The notes: generated by a model not told the origin, from the letters alone. 55,062 bases of DNA from Candidatus Dadabacteria bacterium (GCA_009840385.1 VXNX01000011.1:1-55062); one strand, 5' to 3'; shown: positions 22,116 through 31,292, counted from the first letter of the stretch. Made by a program: numbers and translations.

Positions 22116-23588
22116 ATGCAGAGACAGCGAGTAATCTCTTGGGGACAGAATGATCAGCATTATTATCCCTACGGGGAGATGCTGAAACTCTTTACCACCT
22201 CATTAGATGTGAGTGTAAAGATAGCGGGCGGGACGTATGACGCGGGGAAAACATACGGACTCCTTGCTTACATGCACATGCTGGCATTGAAGTATGCGGG
22301 TGCGCGGATGACATTCGTGCATCGGAGTTTGAACCGTGTGTATCGGAACATCGTCCCGACGTATATAAAGTTTCTGGGGTATACGCCTCCGAGTCGTGAT
22401 GATAATCCGATGGGTCGGGAAGTCACACGGTTTGGGGGGGAGCGTCCAGAGTTTTTCGAGTATGGAAATGGTACTCGGATCTACATGAACGGGTTAGACA
22501 AGCCGCAGAACCTGTTATCCGATTTCTTTGATGCGGGCTTTGTCAATCAAGCCGAGCTTTTACCTTTCGCGGCGTGGGACGAATTGACGGCGCGTGTTTC
22601 CGAACGCGCGGGAATCATGCCGGTTGCGTATCTGTTTGGCGATTGTAACCCAAGCGTGCCGAATCACTGGATCCGCCAGCAAGCGAAGGAAGGGAAACTT
22701 AAGTTTTATCGGATGTCGTTCTTAGACAACCCTGAGATTATCGAGCAAGGTTCACCAGAATTATCCGAGTTCAAAATAGAATTTAGAAACAACCCGGATC
22801 CGAAACTTCTCAAGAAGATCGAACACTTGTTCACCCGATCGGGCGAACGGCGTGTAGAGAAGCTCAAGAATCTCGAAGGATTGCGTTTCAAACGGGGGTT
22901 CCTCGGACTCTGGGCATCGGGTGAGGATTTAGTCTTTGAAGGGTTTGACCCTGAGGTCCACATCCTCGATAAAACGATTGCATCGATCATGCCGAATTGG
23001 CCGCGCTATCTGAGTGTCGATTGGGGGTATCGGGATGCGGCGAGCGTGATTTGGTGGGCGCACGCTCCGGATGATAGACTCTATGCCTATAAGGAGATAT
23101 ACAAAACGGGACTGATAAAACCCGACTTGATCCAGTTGATAACAGACAACTGTGATAGAGAAGAGAAGAAGAAGATTCGGTATGCCGCGGTAGACTCTGC
23201 CGACCAGGACGGCGTGGCGCAGTTGGAGCTCGCTGGCTTTCGGGTGAACGAACCGCCCAAAGACAGAGTTGCCCAGATTCAATCCGTGCAGAAACGGTTG
23301 AAAATTGACGAGACCGGTCAACCGGCGATTTTTTTCTTACGGGATCGGCTGGTGCATCCCCCAGATGAAAACCTGAAAGAAAAATATCTACCTGTTGAGG
23401 TCACTGATGAGTTTTTGAGTTTGAGTTACAGCGAGAAACGGACGGGTAACCCGCAAAAGGACGATGCCGACACAGACGGCGAAAAGCATGGCATCGATGG
23501 CACAAGTTATCTGGTGCGGACCCTGCAAAAAGGCCCCCGTAGCATCGGCAGCGGGCGAGTTATCCATGGTAGCGTGAAGATGCGATAA
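22116..23588 (+). CDS. Terminase large subunit
   Basis: This 490-residue protein should pump phage DNA into the prohead and cut it. The ATPase part has a variant Walker A, GGTYDAGKT (38-46), and a Walker B-like FFDAGFVNQAELLP near 138-151. The RNase H-type nuclease starts at SVDWGYRD (D302) and continues with AAVDSADQDG (D360) and a further acidic cluster near the end (KDDADTDGEKHGID). All features fit a TerL of the terminase_6 type. The gene begins the virion module on the plus strand. Confidence 0.88.
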   Translation: MQRQRVISWGQNDQHYYPYGEMLKLFTTSLDVSVKIAGGTYDAGKTYGLLAYMHMLALKYAGARMTFVHRSLNRVYRNIVPTYIKFLGYTPPSRDDNPMGREVTRFGGERPEFFEYGNGTRIYMNGLDKPQNLLSDFFDAGFVNQAELLPFAAWDELTARVSERAGIMPVAYLFGDCNPSVPNHWIRQQAKEGKLKFYRMSFLDNPEIIEQGSPELSEFKIEFRNNPDPKLLKKIEHLFTRSGERRVEKLKNLEGLRFKRGFLGLWASGEDLVFEGFDPEVHILDKTIASIMPNWPRYLSVDWGYRDAASVIWWAHAPDDRLYAYKEIYKTGLIKPDLIQLITDNCDREEKKKIRYAAVDSADQDGVAQLELAGFRVNEPPKDRVAQIQSVQKRLKIDETGQPAIFFLRDRLVHPPDENLKEKYLPVEVTDEFLSLSYSEKRTGNPQKDDADTDGEKHGIDGTSYLVRTLQKGPRSIGSGRVIHGSVKMR

Positions 23589-23601
23589 AGGAGGTAAGTC
23601 A

Positions 23602-24189
23602 ATGAGTAGGCTTTTGTATTCAATCTTATGGGGAGTTGTGTTCCTGTTGATGGCGTTCACGTTGGTGTTGTGCCATCAATGTGTATTTGGTGAGAGTCCA
23701 CTTTTTATAGATGCATACAACTGTATTCTCTCGGATGCCGACGTGCAGGTCTACGATGGCGACACGATCAAAGATGTTCGGGTGTTATTGCTGGAGCAGG
23801 ACTTTGAGAAATGGCAACTCGGTGAGTATTGGCCCGGGGTGCATATCACCGAGCGAGGGGTTGAGATCCAAACAGACATCCGTATTGCTGGCATCGATAC
23901 CCCCGAGAAACGAACATCCACAAAAAACGCGGATGGGAGTCCCCGATCGCAAGCAAGTCGCCAGCGAGAAAAAGCCGCAGCGGCTGCGAGTCGTCAGGCA
24001 CTGATACTTATGTTGAAATCCAATGGTAACCACTTTTCCATCTCCGATCCGATACATGGGAAATATGCGGGTCGGACGGTTGCAGATGTTCACGTCAATG
24101 AGGTAGACGTTGCCACTTACCTGATTCAAAAAGGGCACGCCAAATTTTACGACGGTGGGACGAAACCGGAGTGGAACTGGGGGGACTAA
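23602..24189 (+). CDS. Secreted or membrane-anchored SNase-type nuclease
   Basis: 195 residues. Residues 8-30 form a signal or anchor segment (ILWGVVFLLMAFTLVLCH). The staphylococcal-nuclease fold follows: VYDGDTIKDV (50-59), IRIAGIDTPEKR (93-104) with R94, D99 and E102 as the expected catalytic residues, and the second Arg in GKYAGRTVADVHV (R158). SNase enzymes degrade DNA and RNA with calcium. GGAGG lies 7 nt before the ATG. It is unusual between terminase and portal genes. It might attack host or competitor DNA outside the cytoplasm, but this is only inference. Confidence 0.82.
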   Translation: MSRLLYSILWGVVFLLMAFTLVLCHQCVFGESPLFIDAYNCILSDADVQVYDGDTIKDVRVLLLEQDFEKWQLGEYWPGVHITERGVEIQTDIRIAGIDTPEKRTSTKNADGSPRSQASRQREKAAAAASRQALILMLKSNGNHFSISDPIHGKYAGRTVADVHVNEVDVATYLIQKGHAKFYDGGTKPEWNWGD

Positions 24190-24190
24190 C

Positions 24191-24352
24191 ATGTTTGGAG
24201 ATACACCGACGTGGGCAGTGCTTTTAGACCTGCTCTTATTTGTAAATGCGTTGCTGATTTCTTGCTTGTTGACACCTCGATATAGAAATGAAGACCGAAA
24301 TCGAGGGCATGAAGCACGAGCGCCGAGAGCATATCCGGGAGGAACGCGAAAA
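24191..24352 (+). CDS. Short membrane protein frame, possibly frameshifted
   Basis: The ATG at 24191 opens MFGDTPTWAVLLDLLLFVNA and a further hydrophobic run (LLISCLL), a clear membrane segment. The same frame continues into the next gene, but the residues after it (RNEDRNRGHEARAPRAYPG) look out of frame. Another frame encodes KTEIEGMKHERREHIREERE and stops at 24354 with an ATGA overlap of the next start. The simplest reading is a membrane/coiled-coil protein of about 50 residues with one frameshift near 24275. Alternatively it is the N-terminus of the lamin-tail protein. Confidence 0.4.
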
Positions 24353-25450
24353 ATGAAATACCTCTTTATATCCTGCTACATCCTTGTCTTAAACACTTTT
24401 GCTTTTGGACATACCATCACGCCGCCTGCCGAGATAATTCCCAAGTCCCCTCGCTTAGAGGAACATGGTGAACGCGAAAACGAGGATGGCGAAAATCTCC
24501 ACTTTCATGCTTGGTGTTACGACACCATACAAGGCAACGGGAATCAAGCGGGTTGGTGGCCGGCATGGTACCCGGTAGAATACGGGCAACCGCCTCATAG
24601 CGTCGCTGTGGATCCACCCGTTGTTGTCGTTGAACCGCCTGTTGTCGTTGAACCGCCTGTTGTTGTCGAACCGCCGGAAACCGAAACGCACACGGTTTCC
24701 CCACAGACCCCGGATCCCGTCGTCTCTGTATCTCCGAAAAGTCAAGCAGATACCGGCGTCGGGTCATCTCGGTTACCGGTAGCGTCTTCACGTGTGGTAG
24801 AGGTCTCCGATGTCCCTGGGGAGGGCGCGGTCCCTGGTGTCGGTATCGTCCGAGAAAGCGATATTGTTTTGACGCAGGTGATGTTTCATGACTGGACATC
24901 TGCGGGTGGCGGTGGACTTCCGCAGTGGTTTGAACTCCACAATCGCGGGGGTGATGGGACTGTGAAAGGCTTTCAGTTGACATTCTTCCCCAAAGGTGGG
25001 GGCAAAGTCATAATTGTACTCAAAGACTGCCCATTGGCATCCGGCGAGACGATGATTGTCGCGCGTCAGCGTGTCGGGCATCGCCTGGGGCATTTGTGGG
25101 GTCATTCTGAAGGTGTTGAAAAGGTGTATATCGATGCGGATATACTGAACTTAAAAAATAACTGGGTGCTCACGGATCCCGCTGGCAAAGAAATCTATAG
25201 ACGGACTGCGCATTGGAATCACGGCTGGGGAAAACATGAGCGGGGTCCTTTTGGGAAAGGTGCGTATCGCAAAGCCGTTGATGTGATACCGAGTGAGCCT
25301 TATACCGGAGATGCGCCTATCTACTACGGCAATCGTTGGGATGCGGGCAATCCGCCTGGCTATCATGTCGATGTCGCGCCGAAAGCACCGCATCTCGTGA
25401 GACCGAAACGGGTACTGCTTTGGGGGGCATTGAAAAAGTCGGAAAAATAG
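24353..25450 (+). CDS. Secreted lamin-tail-domain-like protein with proline-rich repeat
   Basis: Starting at 24353 (GGAGG 10 nt upstream), the 365-residue protein has a signal peptide (KYLFISCYILVLNTFAFG), a Pro/Val tract built from tandem CCGCCTGTTGTCGTTGAA units (VVVEPPVVVEPP, about 80-105), and a C-terminal domain (about 165-290) resembling the lamin-tail fold: IVLTQVMFHDW, QWFELHNRGGDGTVKGFQLT, LASGETMIVARQ and NNWVLTDPAGKEI. It ends in a basic tail after DAGNPPGYHV. The fold is common in exported bacterial proteins, often with nucleases. Its role in a phage operon is unknown. Next to the SNase it may form an exported pair. Confidence 0.65.
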   Translation: MKYLFISCYILVLNTFAFGHTITPPAEIIPKSPRLEEHGERENEDGENLHFHAWCYDTIQGNGNQAGWWPAWYPVEYGQPPHSVAVDPPVVVVEPPVVVEPPVVVEPPETETHTVSPQTPDPVVSVSPKSQADTGVGSSRLPVASSRVVEVSDVPGEGAVPGVGIVRESDIVLTQVMFHDWTSAGGGGLPQWFELHNRGGDGTVKGFQLTFFPKGGGKVIIVLKDCPLASGETMIVARQRVGHRLGHLWGHSEGVEKVYIDADILNLKNNWVLTDPAGKEIYRRTAHWNHGWGKHERGPFGKGAYRKAVDVIPSEPYTGDAPIYYGNRWDAGNPPGYHVDVAPKAPHLVRPKRVLLWGALKKSEK

Positions 25451-25453
25451 CGA

Positions 25454-26869
25454 ATGAACCTACAACGCACTTTAAAGACCTTCAACAAACGGGTTTTCGG
25501 TAGGGACCCAAAAGCGATTGCGAAGCACCGTAACACACGGGCATTGAGTGGCGGTCGCGTCTCGATGCAGGATCCGCATCGGCAGCACACGATGTATCAT
25601 GTTGCGCCGCCGGAACGGTCGCGAAGTGTATGGCAGCTGAAAAACTGGACAGAAGAAGAACTGCTACATCTACCGGTCGATCAGTTCATGAAACTCGTCA
25701 CGAGCATCAGCCCGGAGGTCAAAAAAGCATACGATGATTTCTTGCGGAACGCGAACGAATCTTGGGGTTACCAAGTAAAGCCGAAGGGTGCCACCCCGGT
25801 TATCGATGCTTTCTTTGACAGGCTTGCGGCGAAACATCATGACCCGGACGTGTTGATTGACAGAGTGTTTGCCGGCATCTACAAAGGCGGTGCTATTTTT
25901 TGGGAGTTAGAACTCAACGAAGCGGCGGACATGGCGATGGACATTGCGGTGATGGATCCATACGTAGCGCGTTTCAACCGTCACGGAAACCACGACTGGG
26001 AGCTCGGTCAATGGCAGCAGGGGAAATGGGTATCCCTACAGGACGATCCGACGGTGATGTATGTGCCGTTCAATGCGGGCCCGAATGAACCCTTCGGCAG
26101 GTCTATGTTGGAATCGGCACCGTTAGACGTGATTCGGATGTTAGGGGTGATGCACGATTTTCGGAGGGTCTTGGAATCACAAGGCTGGGCACGCGCAGGG
26201 TTTAAGGTGGATTCGGAAAAGTTGCGAGACTTCATGCCAGCGGATGTTAGGGGTGATGTTGATAAGGAAGACGAATTCATCCAGGACTTCCTTGCGGGTA
26301 TCAACCAGCGGTACTCAAGTTTAAAGCCGAACGAAGGGTATGCGTATTTAGACATCGTGGAAGTCGAAATGCCGAAGGGCGGGCAGATGCAGACGTCGTT
26401 CTTCGGGCTGGTCGATGGACTGATGCGGTTATATGACCGTCGGGTTGGGAGAGCAACAGGTTCAACCCCGATTAAGCAACACAGTAACGAATCCGTCGCG
26501 GAATCTCACGCGACAGAACAAAGAAAAGATTACCGGATCAATATATCCAGTATTCAATCTACGGTAGCGGGGGTTTTTTCAACCCTTTTGGGATATGTGC
26601 TACGGGCTGAGGGTCGGCAAGGGAAAGTCATGTTCTATTTTGAGAATACTCCTGATCCCATGGATATCCGACAGATAGCAGAAGCGGAGGGTGTCAAGAT
26701 CGATAACCTCAAGAAACTTAAGGAGCTGCAGGATATAGAGGGTATTGACGACAAGGACTATCAAGACGCTCTTGAGAAGTTCAAATCGGAAAAAAACAGG
26801 CACTCGGCGGGACTCCGGACGTATGGAAGTTTAGACTGGATGCAAGTCAGAGAGGGCATCGTCAATTAA
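25454..26869 (+). CDS. Phage portal protein
   Basis: 471 residues in the portal position between terminase and protease. Typical features are an N-terminal basic segment, FAGIYKGGAIFWELELNE (about 137-154), 'YVPFNAGPNEPFGRSMLESA' (about 196-215), the long central helix region with YDRRVGRATGSTP (about 325-338) and HSNESVAESHATEQRKDY. It resembles the DUF935/Mu gp29-like portals. Portals form the dodecameric ring through which DNA is packaged. The gene follows the lamin-tail gene by 3 nt. Confidence 0.82.
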   Translation: MNLQRTLKTFNKRVFGRDPKAIAKHRNTRALSGGRVSMQDPHRQHTMYHVAPPERSRSVWQLKNWTEEELLHLPVDQFMKLVTSISPEVKKAYDDFLRNANESWGYQVKPKGATPVIDAFFDRLAAKHHDPDVLIDRVFAGIYKGGAIFWELELNEAADMAMDIAVMDPYVARFNRHGNHDWELGQWQQGKWVSLQDDPTVMYVPFNAGPNEPFGRSMLESAPLDVIRMLGVMHDFRRVLESQGWARAGFKVDSEKLRDFMPADVRGDVDKEDEFIQDFLAGINQRYSSLKPNEGYAYLDIVEVEMPKGGQMQTSFFGLVDGLMRLYDRRVGRATGSTPIKQHSNESVAESHATEQRKDYRINISSIQSTVAGVFSTLLGYVLRAEGRQGKVMFYFENTPDPMDIRQIAEAEGVKIDNLKKLKELQDIEGIDDKDYQDALEKFKSEKNRHSAGLRTYGSLDWMQVREGIVN

Positions 26870-26892
26870 CGATGCGGCATCGCAGGTCTGAT

Positions 26893-26925
26893 TGTCAAAC
26901 AGGTATTCCTGTTCGGCGTTTGACA
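26893..26925. repeat. Short inverted repeat, copy 1
   Basis: TGTCAAAC (26893-26900) and GTTTGACA (26918-26925), with ACAGG/CCTGT inside. A diverged copy lies at 32264-32300, also between phage genes. Confidence 0.6.
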
Positions 26926-26986
26926 GCATCCGTCAAAAAAAGAGGGCGTGGACAGAGTTAAATCAACGATTGAAAGGAGGTTAATT

Positions 26987-28348
26987 ATGGAAGATATAAG
27001 GCTGTTCCCTGTTACGATTGGCACCCGTGCGATGCATGCGGATTTGCCCGAAGAGGATGATGATCGATATTGGGTTCGCATCACGGCAAGTAATGACAAA
27101 TTGGACCGCCACAACTCGATTATGGATCCCAAGACCACTCTCAAAAACTTTGAGAAAGATGCGAAAACGAAGCCTGGGATTGCTCTCAAAGATCATCATG
27201 CGTGGCGATCGTTCGGGTATGGACGGTCGGCAAATGCGATGTTGAATGACAAGAACGAGTTGCTGATCGATTTCTTCATTCTCAAGAACATGGAATACGA
27301 CGGCGGCAGTCGTGAGTTCCGAACTTCTGAGAAATTGATCAGGGCAATTGAACACGAGTTAATCAACCAGGTCTCTATCGGATTCTACGATGCCCGTGAG
27401 ATCTGTAATTTATGTAACCTTCCCATCCGCCGGTACTCTTATTGGGATTGGGAACCCGAACGTGAGGGGCAATGCACTCACAAGATGGGTAAGAAGTACG
27501 AAAACAAAGATGGCAAAATGGAGACTGCCACCTATACTATTTTTGATGCTCGGCTCAAGGAGGTCTCCCTCGTTGAGTTTGGGTCTAACCGACACACTTC
27601 CATCGAGAAACAGCGATTCCTCATGTACGGGTGGGGTGACCCCACCACTTACGGGTTAGGTAACCCAATGCCTACCGACATGCCTGATGAGGCTGCTGCT
27701 CAGATGCGAAGATTTATGGAGGAATTTACAGTGACAGATCATGAGTGGATTGAGAAGTTGCGCGATGCGCTAAAAGTCCCGGGTATCCGTTCGACGGACG
27801 AACCCGATGACGTTGTGAAGGCACTGGAGACCGAGGTATCGACCCTTCGCACGACCGTTTCAACCCAGAAAGACGAGATCGCGGATCTCACGAACGCCTC
27901 ACAGGATGTGGACACGGCGCGTCAGCAGCTCGTCACGACGTTGCGAGAGGATTTGGATCTCAAGGACGTGCGTTCGACAGATGAGCCGGAGACGGTCTTA
28001 GAAAAAGTGACCAGTGAGGTGACGAGTCTCCGCGAGAAGGTCGAAACGCAGAAAGACGAGATCGCGGATCTGACGAAAGCTGCCGAGGACGGCGAGGCGT
28101 ATCGCGAAGCGCGTGTTGAAGAGGCGATCAAGCAGGGTAACCGTGCGTATGGTGACGAATTCGATGAGGAGTATCACCGCGAGTATTACGGCGACATGCC
28201 GTTAGAGAAACTCGAAGATCATATCGCACACAACAAGAAGAAAGGGGATGCGGCGTTACCGGCGGGCAGAAGATCGACCGACGCCCATGAACCGCCCCCA
28301 GAGCGAACGAAACGGACCCCGCGTCAACGGAAGCGGAAATGGCGGTAA
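26987..28348 (+). CDS. Prohead protease with fused scaffold and zinc insertion
   Basis: The ATG at 26987 has AGGAGG 6 nt upstream, giving 453 residues. Residues 25-215 fit a HK97-type prohead protease: GIALKDHHAWRSFGYG with catalytic His at 70 or 71, and QVSIGFYDA with Ser 130. Between these and the third motif is an insertion with CNLC (140-143) and CTH (163-165), a likely zinc site that standard proteases lack. Residues about 240-380 form a scaffold-type coiled coil with an internal duplication (RSTDEPDDVVKALETEVSTL and RSTDEPETVLEKVTSEVTSL). The C-terminus is basic. It processes and shapes the capsid together with the major capsid protein. Confidence 0.75.
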   Translation: MEDIRLFPVTIGTRAMHADLPEEDDDRYWVRITASNDKLDRHNSIMDPKTTLKNFEKDAKTKPGIALKDHHAWRSFGYGRSANAMLNDKNELLIDFFILKNMEYDGGSREFRTSEKLIRAIEHELINQVSIGFYDAREICNLCNLPIRRYSYWDWEPEREGQCTHKMGKKYENKDGKMETATYTIFDARLKEVSLVEFGSNRHTSIEKQRFLMYGWGDPTTYGLGNPMPTDMPDEAAAQMRRFMEEFTVTDHEWIEKLRDALKVPGIRSTDEPDDVVKALETEVSTLRTTVSTQKDEIADLTNASQDVDTARQQLVTTLREDLDLKDVRSTDEPETVLEKVTSEVTSLREKVETQKDEIADLTKAAEDGEAYREARVEEAIKQGNRAYGDEFDEEYHREYYGDMPLEKLEDHIAHNKKKGDAALPAGRRSTDAHEPPPERTKRTPRQRKRKWR

Positions 28349-28361
28349 GAGGAAGAAAGTT

Positions 28362-28450
28362 TTGAAGTGTACTAAAGTTTGATAGTTGCGAAGTTGAAAG
28401 CATCTCTTGAAACTTTAGGCACTTACGAACACTTTACCCGACTTTACAAA
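28362..28450. repeat. ACTTTA-type repeat, partial copy
   Basis: GAAGTGTACTAAAGTTTGAT and later ACTTTAGGCACTTACGAACA, matching parts of 19552-19685 and 29000-29337. It fills the gap before the decoration-protein gene. Confidence 0.7.
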
Positions 28451-28465
28451 GGAGGAATTTCAACG

Positions 28466-28999
28466 ATGGCTTTAAAGGAACACCCGCATGTAGTGGCGAC
28501 GAGTATCCTGCATGATAAGAAGACGATCACATACGACATAACCGCCAAGCACCGTAGCACGGCAGTTGGCAAAGTCTATAAGATCAATGCCGAGGGCAGA
28601 GCCGAATTACCCGCGGATGGCGAAGCGTTCGATGGCGTTATCATCGCTGTTGACGGCACACAGATCACCGGTGCGTACCTGTTCGGTGGGTTGCGTGTCC
28701 CGCTTGCGAATAACGCGACCGTCAAGCGTGGCGATAAATTGGTTGCAGGACTTGGGCCGAGCAGTGCGAAGGGCTTCGTGAAAGCCGTGAGTGCACCTGC
28801 GGCGTTACCGGCGGACTTAACCGGTGTTACCGCTGGGGATGTTGGCAATGCTGCGGATATCACAACGGCTGAAAATGCAGGACGCACCCAGATTAACAGC
28901 GTCTCGGCAACGGTTGCAGATCTCATTGACGCTTTAAAGGGCAAAGGCTCGGTGCTGGAATTTGACACGACACACGCCCTGATCACAATGCCGGGCTAA
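28466..28999 (+). CDS. Capsid decoration or head protein
   Basis: The start at 28466 has AGGAGG 10 nt upstream, giving 177 residues. The segment FDGVIIAVDGTQITGAYLFG and the later VKRGDKLVAG have the pattern of the DUF2190-like/gpD-like head decoration proteins, which bind the capsid surface. Its place between protease and major capsid protein fits. Confidence 0.65.
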   Translation: MALKEHPHVVATSILHDKKTITYDITAKHRSTAVGKVYKINAEGRAELPADGEAFDGVIIAVDGTQITGAYLFGGLRVPLANNATVKRGDKLVAGLGPSSAKGFVKAVSAPAALPADLTGVTAGDVGNAADITTAENAGRTQINSVSATVADLIDALKGKGSVLEFDTTHALITMPG

Positions 29000-29337
29000 A
29001 GAAGTTTCGAAGTGTACTAAAGCAGGAAAAAGTTTTGAAGTGTACTAAAGTTTGCAAGTTCGGAAGTTCGAAGAAACGGGAGAAGTTTCGAAGTGTACTA
29101 AAGCAGGAAAAGTTTTGAAGTGTACTAAAGTTTGCAAGTTCGGAAGTTCGAACTTATGTTTGGAACATCCAAGTGCCTCTTGCAACTTTACAGACTTTAG
29201 GCACTTTAGGAGACTTTGAAACTTTCTTTTTCTCTTGCAACTTTACAGACTTTACAACCTTAGAACACTTTAGGAGACTTTCTTAACTTACGAACACTTT
29301 ACCAGACTTTACACAGTTTACACAGGAGGAAGAACGA
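29000..29337. repeat. Long ACTTTA-type repeat array before the capsid gene
   Basis: The gap holds at least two copies of GAAGTGTACTAAAG-(CAGGAAAA), one full 130-bp unit (29098-29228) nearly identical to 19552-19685, and extra ACTTTAxxACACTTTA units to 29330. The forward half and the reverse-complement half could fold into a long hairpin. The ribosome site ACAGGAGGAAGAACGA is at its end. Confidence 0.85.
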
Positions 29338-30699
29338 ATGTCTTTAATGACGACACGAGAAATCGTAGAAAGGTATGGGAATCCATCGCAGCGTGCTGGG
29401 CTTGTCGAGCAAGCGGCGGATGCGGGCATGCCGTTTTCTGCGTATATTGATTCCCAATATGACCCGGAGAAAGACGGCGAGTTGGGTGCGGATGACGAAC
29501 GGCTTTCAGCGTTTGAGGTTGTGCTTGACGACTTGGAGATGACCACTGTCTGTAATCCTGCTGCGGGTGTCTGGCCGACTCGCTGTGAGGACGTGATTGG
29601 GGATCCTGGGAAAGAGTTAGCACTCAAAGAGATGTGTTTGAACGCGTATCGGAGTACGGTGTATCGTCCGCAGATCGAAGCGGCGGCACGGAAAGCCGAA
29701 AGACGTGCGCGTTGGGAACGCGCTGGCACTTTCCAAGATGTGCATGATACCCCGCCTGGCTCAACGATCACCCCTTACTACGATGCGGCGGCACACTGGG
29801 ACGAAGACGTGGAAGTGGATATCGCGCTTGAAGAATTGACGACGCGCATGGCAGAGACGAGCAAGAAAGACTACCGTGCCACGATCCTTGAGTATGATGA
29901 AAACGCCTTCCGTGAAGAGCAGCGGACCCCTGGTGCGGATCCTCCGATGGCGACCTTTGATACCTCTGAGCGCCCCATCCAGCCGAAAAAACGGATGTTA
30001 GCGATTCCGTTCACATACGAACACCTCCGGGAAGTCGAGTTCATTGACAAAGCGATGGAGCACGTTGAGGAGATCGCTGTCCAGCGGATCATGGCGAAAG
30101 TGGATGAAGGGCTTGAGACGATGTTTCATGGTGCGGGTGGTGACGACCTCGGTGGCACGCTGATTCGGCTGCAGGAGTTGGACAAAGAGGCGACGGATAC
30201 GATGACCCCGAAAGCGTGGCTCTCGATCCAGAAGAAGTTCAAACGTTCCTATATGTTGACTTCAGCGATCGGGTATGACCCGGATATCACGGATCTCCAG
30301 TTGGCAAAAGTTGCTGGCACGAATGTGATGCTGGTGAACATGAACGAGCGTCCCAACGCTGTCATGAGCGGGTATGGCGGAAGTTTCTCCGTGATGAACC
30401 AGTTGGCACAGGGGGTTCGTGTCGGGTGGCACGACTACCTTCAGAATCGGATTCAGGCTGGGTCTGGGGGCGCTGCTACGAAGCACAATGCGTTTGTTGT
30501 GTATGACAAGCGGAAAGCGGTCGAGTACGTTTCCCAAATGAACACAGACATCATCGAGACGACGCGGGACATGCTCAAGCAGGTCGAATACATCGTCTGC
30601 TCCGAGATCTGGGGCTGGATTTCGTATCAGCCGAAGAAAGCGATCTACATCGTCGTGTTGGGCGAAACAGGTGCCAAGGCACTGAAGGTTTTAGAATAG
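29338..30699 (+). CDS. Major capsid protein
   Basis: 453 residues, preceded by AGGAGG at 8 nt. The region from about 145 on has the HK97-fold order of motifs: an extended arm, the E-loop-like part (YYDAAAHWDEDVEV), P-domain helix (FIDKAMEHVEEIAVQRIMAK, about 235-254), and A-domain (GYDPDITDLQLAKVAGTNVM, about 310-329). The last part (VEYIVCSEIWGWISYQPKKA) also fits. Position after protease and decoration protein supports the call. No typical protease cut site can be read with confidence. Confidence 0.8.
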   Translation: MSLMTTREIVERYGNPSQRAGLVEQAADAGMPFSAYIDSQYDPEKDGELGADDERLSAFEVVLDDLEMTTVCNPAAGVWPTRCEDVIGDPGKELALKEMCLNAYRSTVYRPQIEAAARKAERRARWERAGTFQDVHDTPPGSTITPYYDAAAHWDEDVEVDIALEELTTRMAETSKKDYRATILEYDENAFREEQRTPGADPPMATFDTSERPIQPKKRMLAIPFTYEHLREVEFIDKAMEHVEEIAVQRIMAKVDEGLETMFHGAGGDDLGGTLIRLQELDKEATDTMTPKAWLSIQKKFKRSYMLTSAIGYDPDITDLQLAKVAGTNVMLVNMNERPNAVMSGYGGSFSVMNQLAQGVRVGWHDYLQNRIQAGSGGAATKHNAFVVYDKRKAVEYVSQMNTDIIETTRDMLKQVEYIVCSEIWGWISYQPKKAIYIVVLGETGAKALKVLE

Positions 30700-30735
30700 T
30701 TACCAGTTTTCAGTTACCAGTTGTCAGTCAGTAAA

Positions 30736-30759
30736 GGGCGAGGTGATCTCGCCCCTACG
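30736..30759. repeat. Palindromic repeat family A upstream of connector gene
   Basis: GGGCGAGGTGATCTCGCCCC and TACG, following a run of CAGTTxTCAGTTACCAG units (30704-30728). It ends 28 nt before the start of the next gene. Confidence 0.85.
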
Positions 30760-30787
30760 ACACCTGACGAGGCTTATGGAGTTCTTT

Positions 30788-31288
30788 ATGCCGGCGACGA
30801 TACTGACTTCCCAACATTACGATGCGGTGCGTGGGCTGATTGCCCCGGATGTCACTGCGGATCATATCTCCGATGCGTATCTATCGCAGCAGCCCTTCGC
30901 GCCGGACGCTGAACGCGAGGTGCGTAAACGCTTACGATCGGAGAACATTGATGCCGACGCATTGACAGGTGAGGCGTTAGCGGTGGCTCGGTTAGCGATG
31001 ATACACCAGGCCGCTTCGGAGTTATGCGTCGTCGCTGCCCAAATCCTTCAGTCAGACCAGATTGAAATTGGCACGCGTGTCCAAGAAATTAACTGGAAAG
31101 AGAAGCGTGCGTTTCATCAGGCGAAGGTCACCGAGAAGGTTTCGGATGTCGTTATAGAAGTGCAAGCGGCGTCTCCAGTGGTCTCTCAAACAAAACGGCG
31201 GCTTCCGTTTGGTGCGGCCGGGCGGGAGCGGCGCGAGGTCGGGGAACCGAGGTATCCGTATCGGCGCGTTCCTACCTACAATGATTAG
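30788..31288 (+). CDS. Head-tail connector protein
   Basis: The ATG at 30788 follows GGAG at 6 nt spacing, giving 166 residues. It is mainly helical in the first half (DAVRGLIAPDVTADHISDAY, LAVARLAMIHQAASELCVVA). It occupies the gp6-like adaptor position after the capsid gene. The C-terminus is basic. Assignment rests on order rather than motif. Confidence 0.5.
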   Translation: MPATILTSQHYDAVRGLIAPDVTADHISDAYLSQQPFAPDAEREVRKRLRSENIDADALTGEALAVARLAMIHQAASELCVVAAQILQSDQIEIGTRVQEINWKEKRAFHQAKVTEKVSDVVIEVQAASPVVSQTKRRLPFGAAGRERREVGEPRYPYRRVPTYND

Positions 31289-31292
31289 ATAC

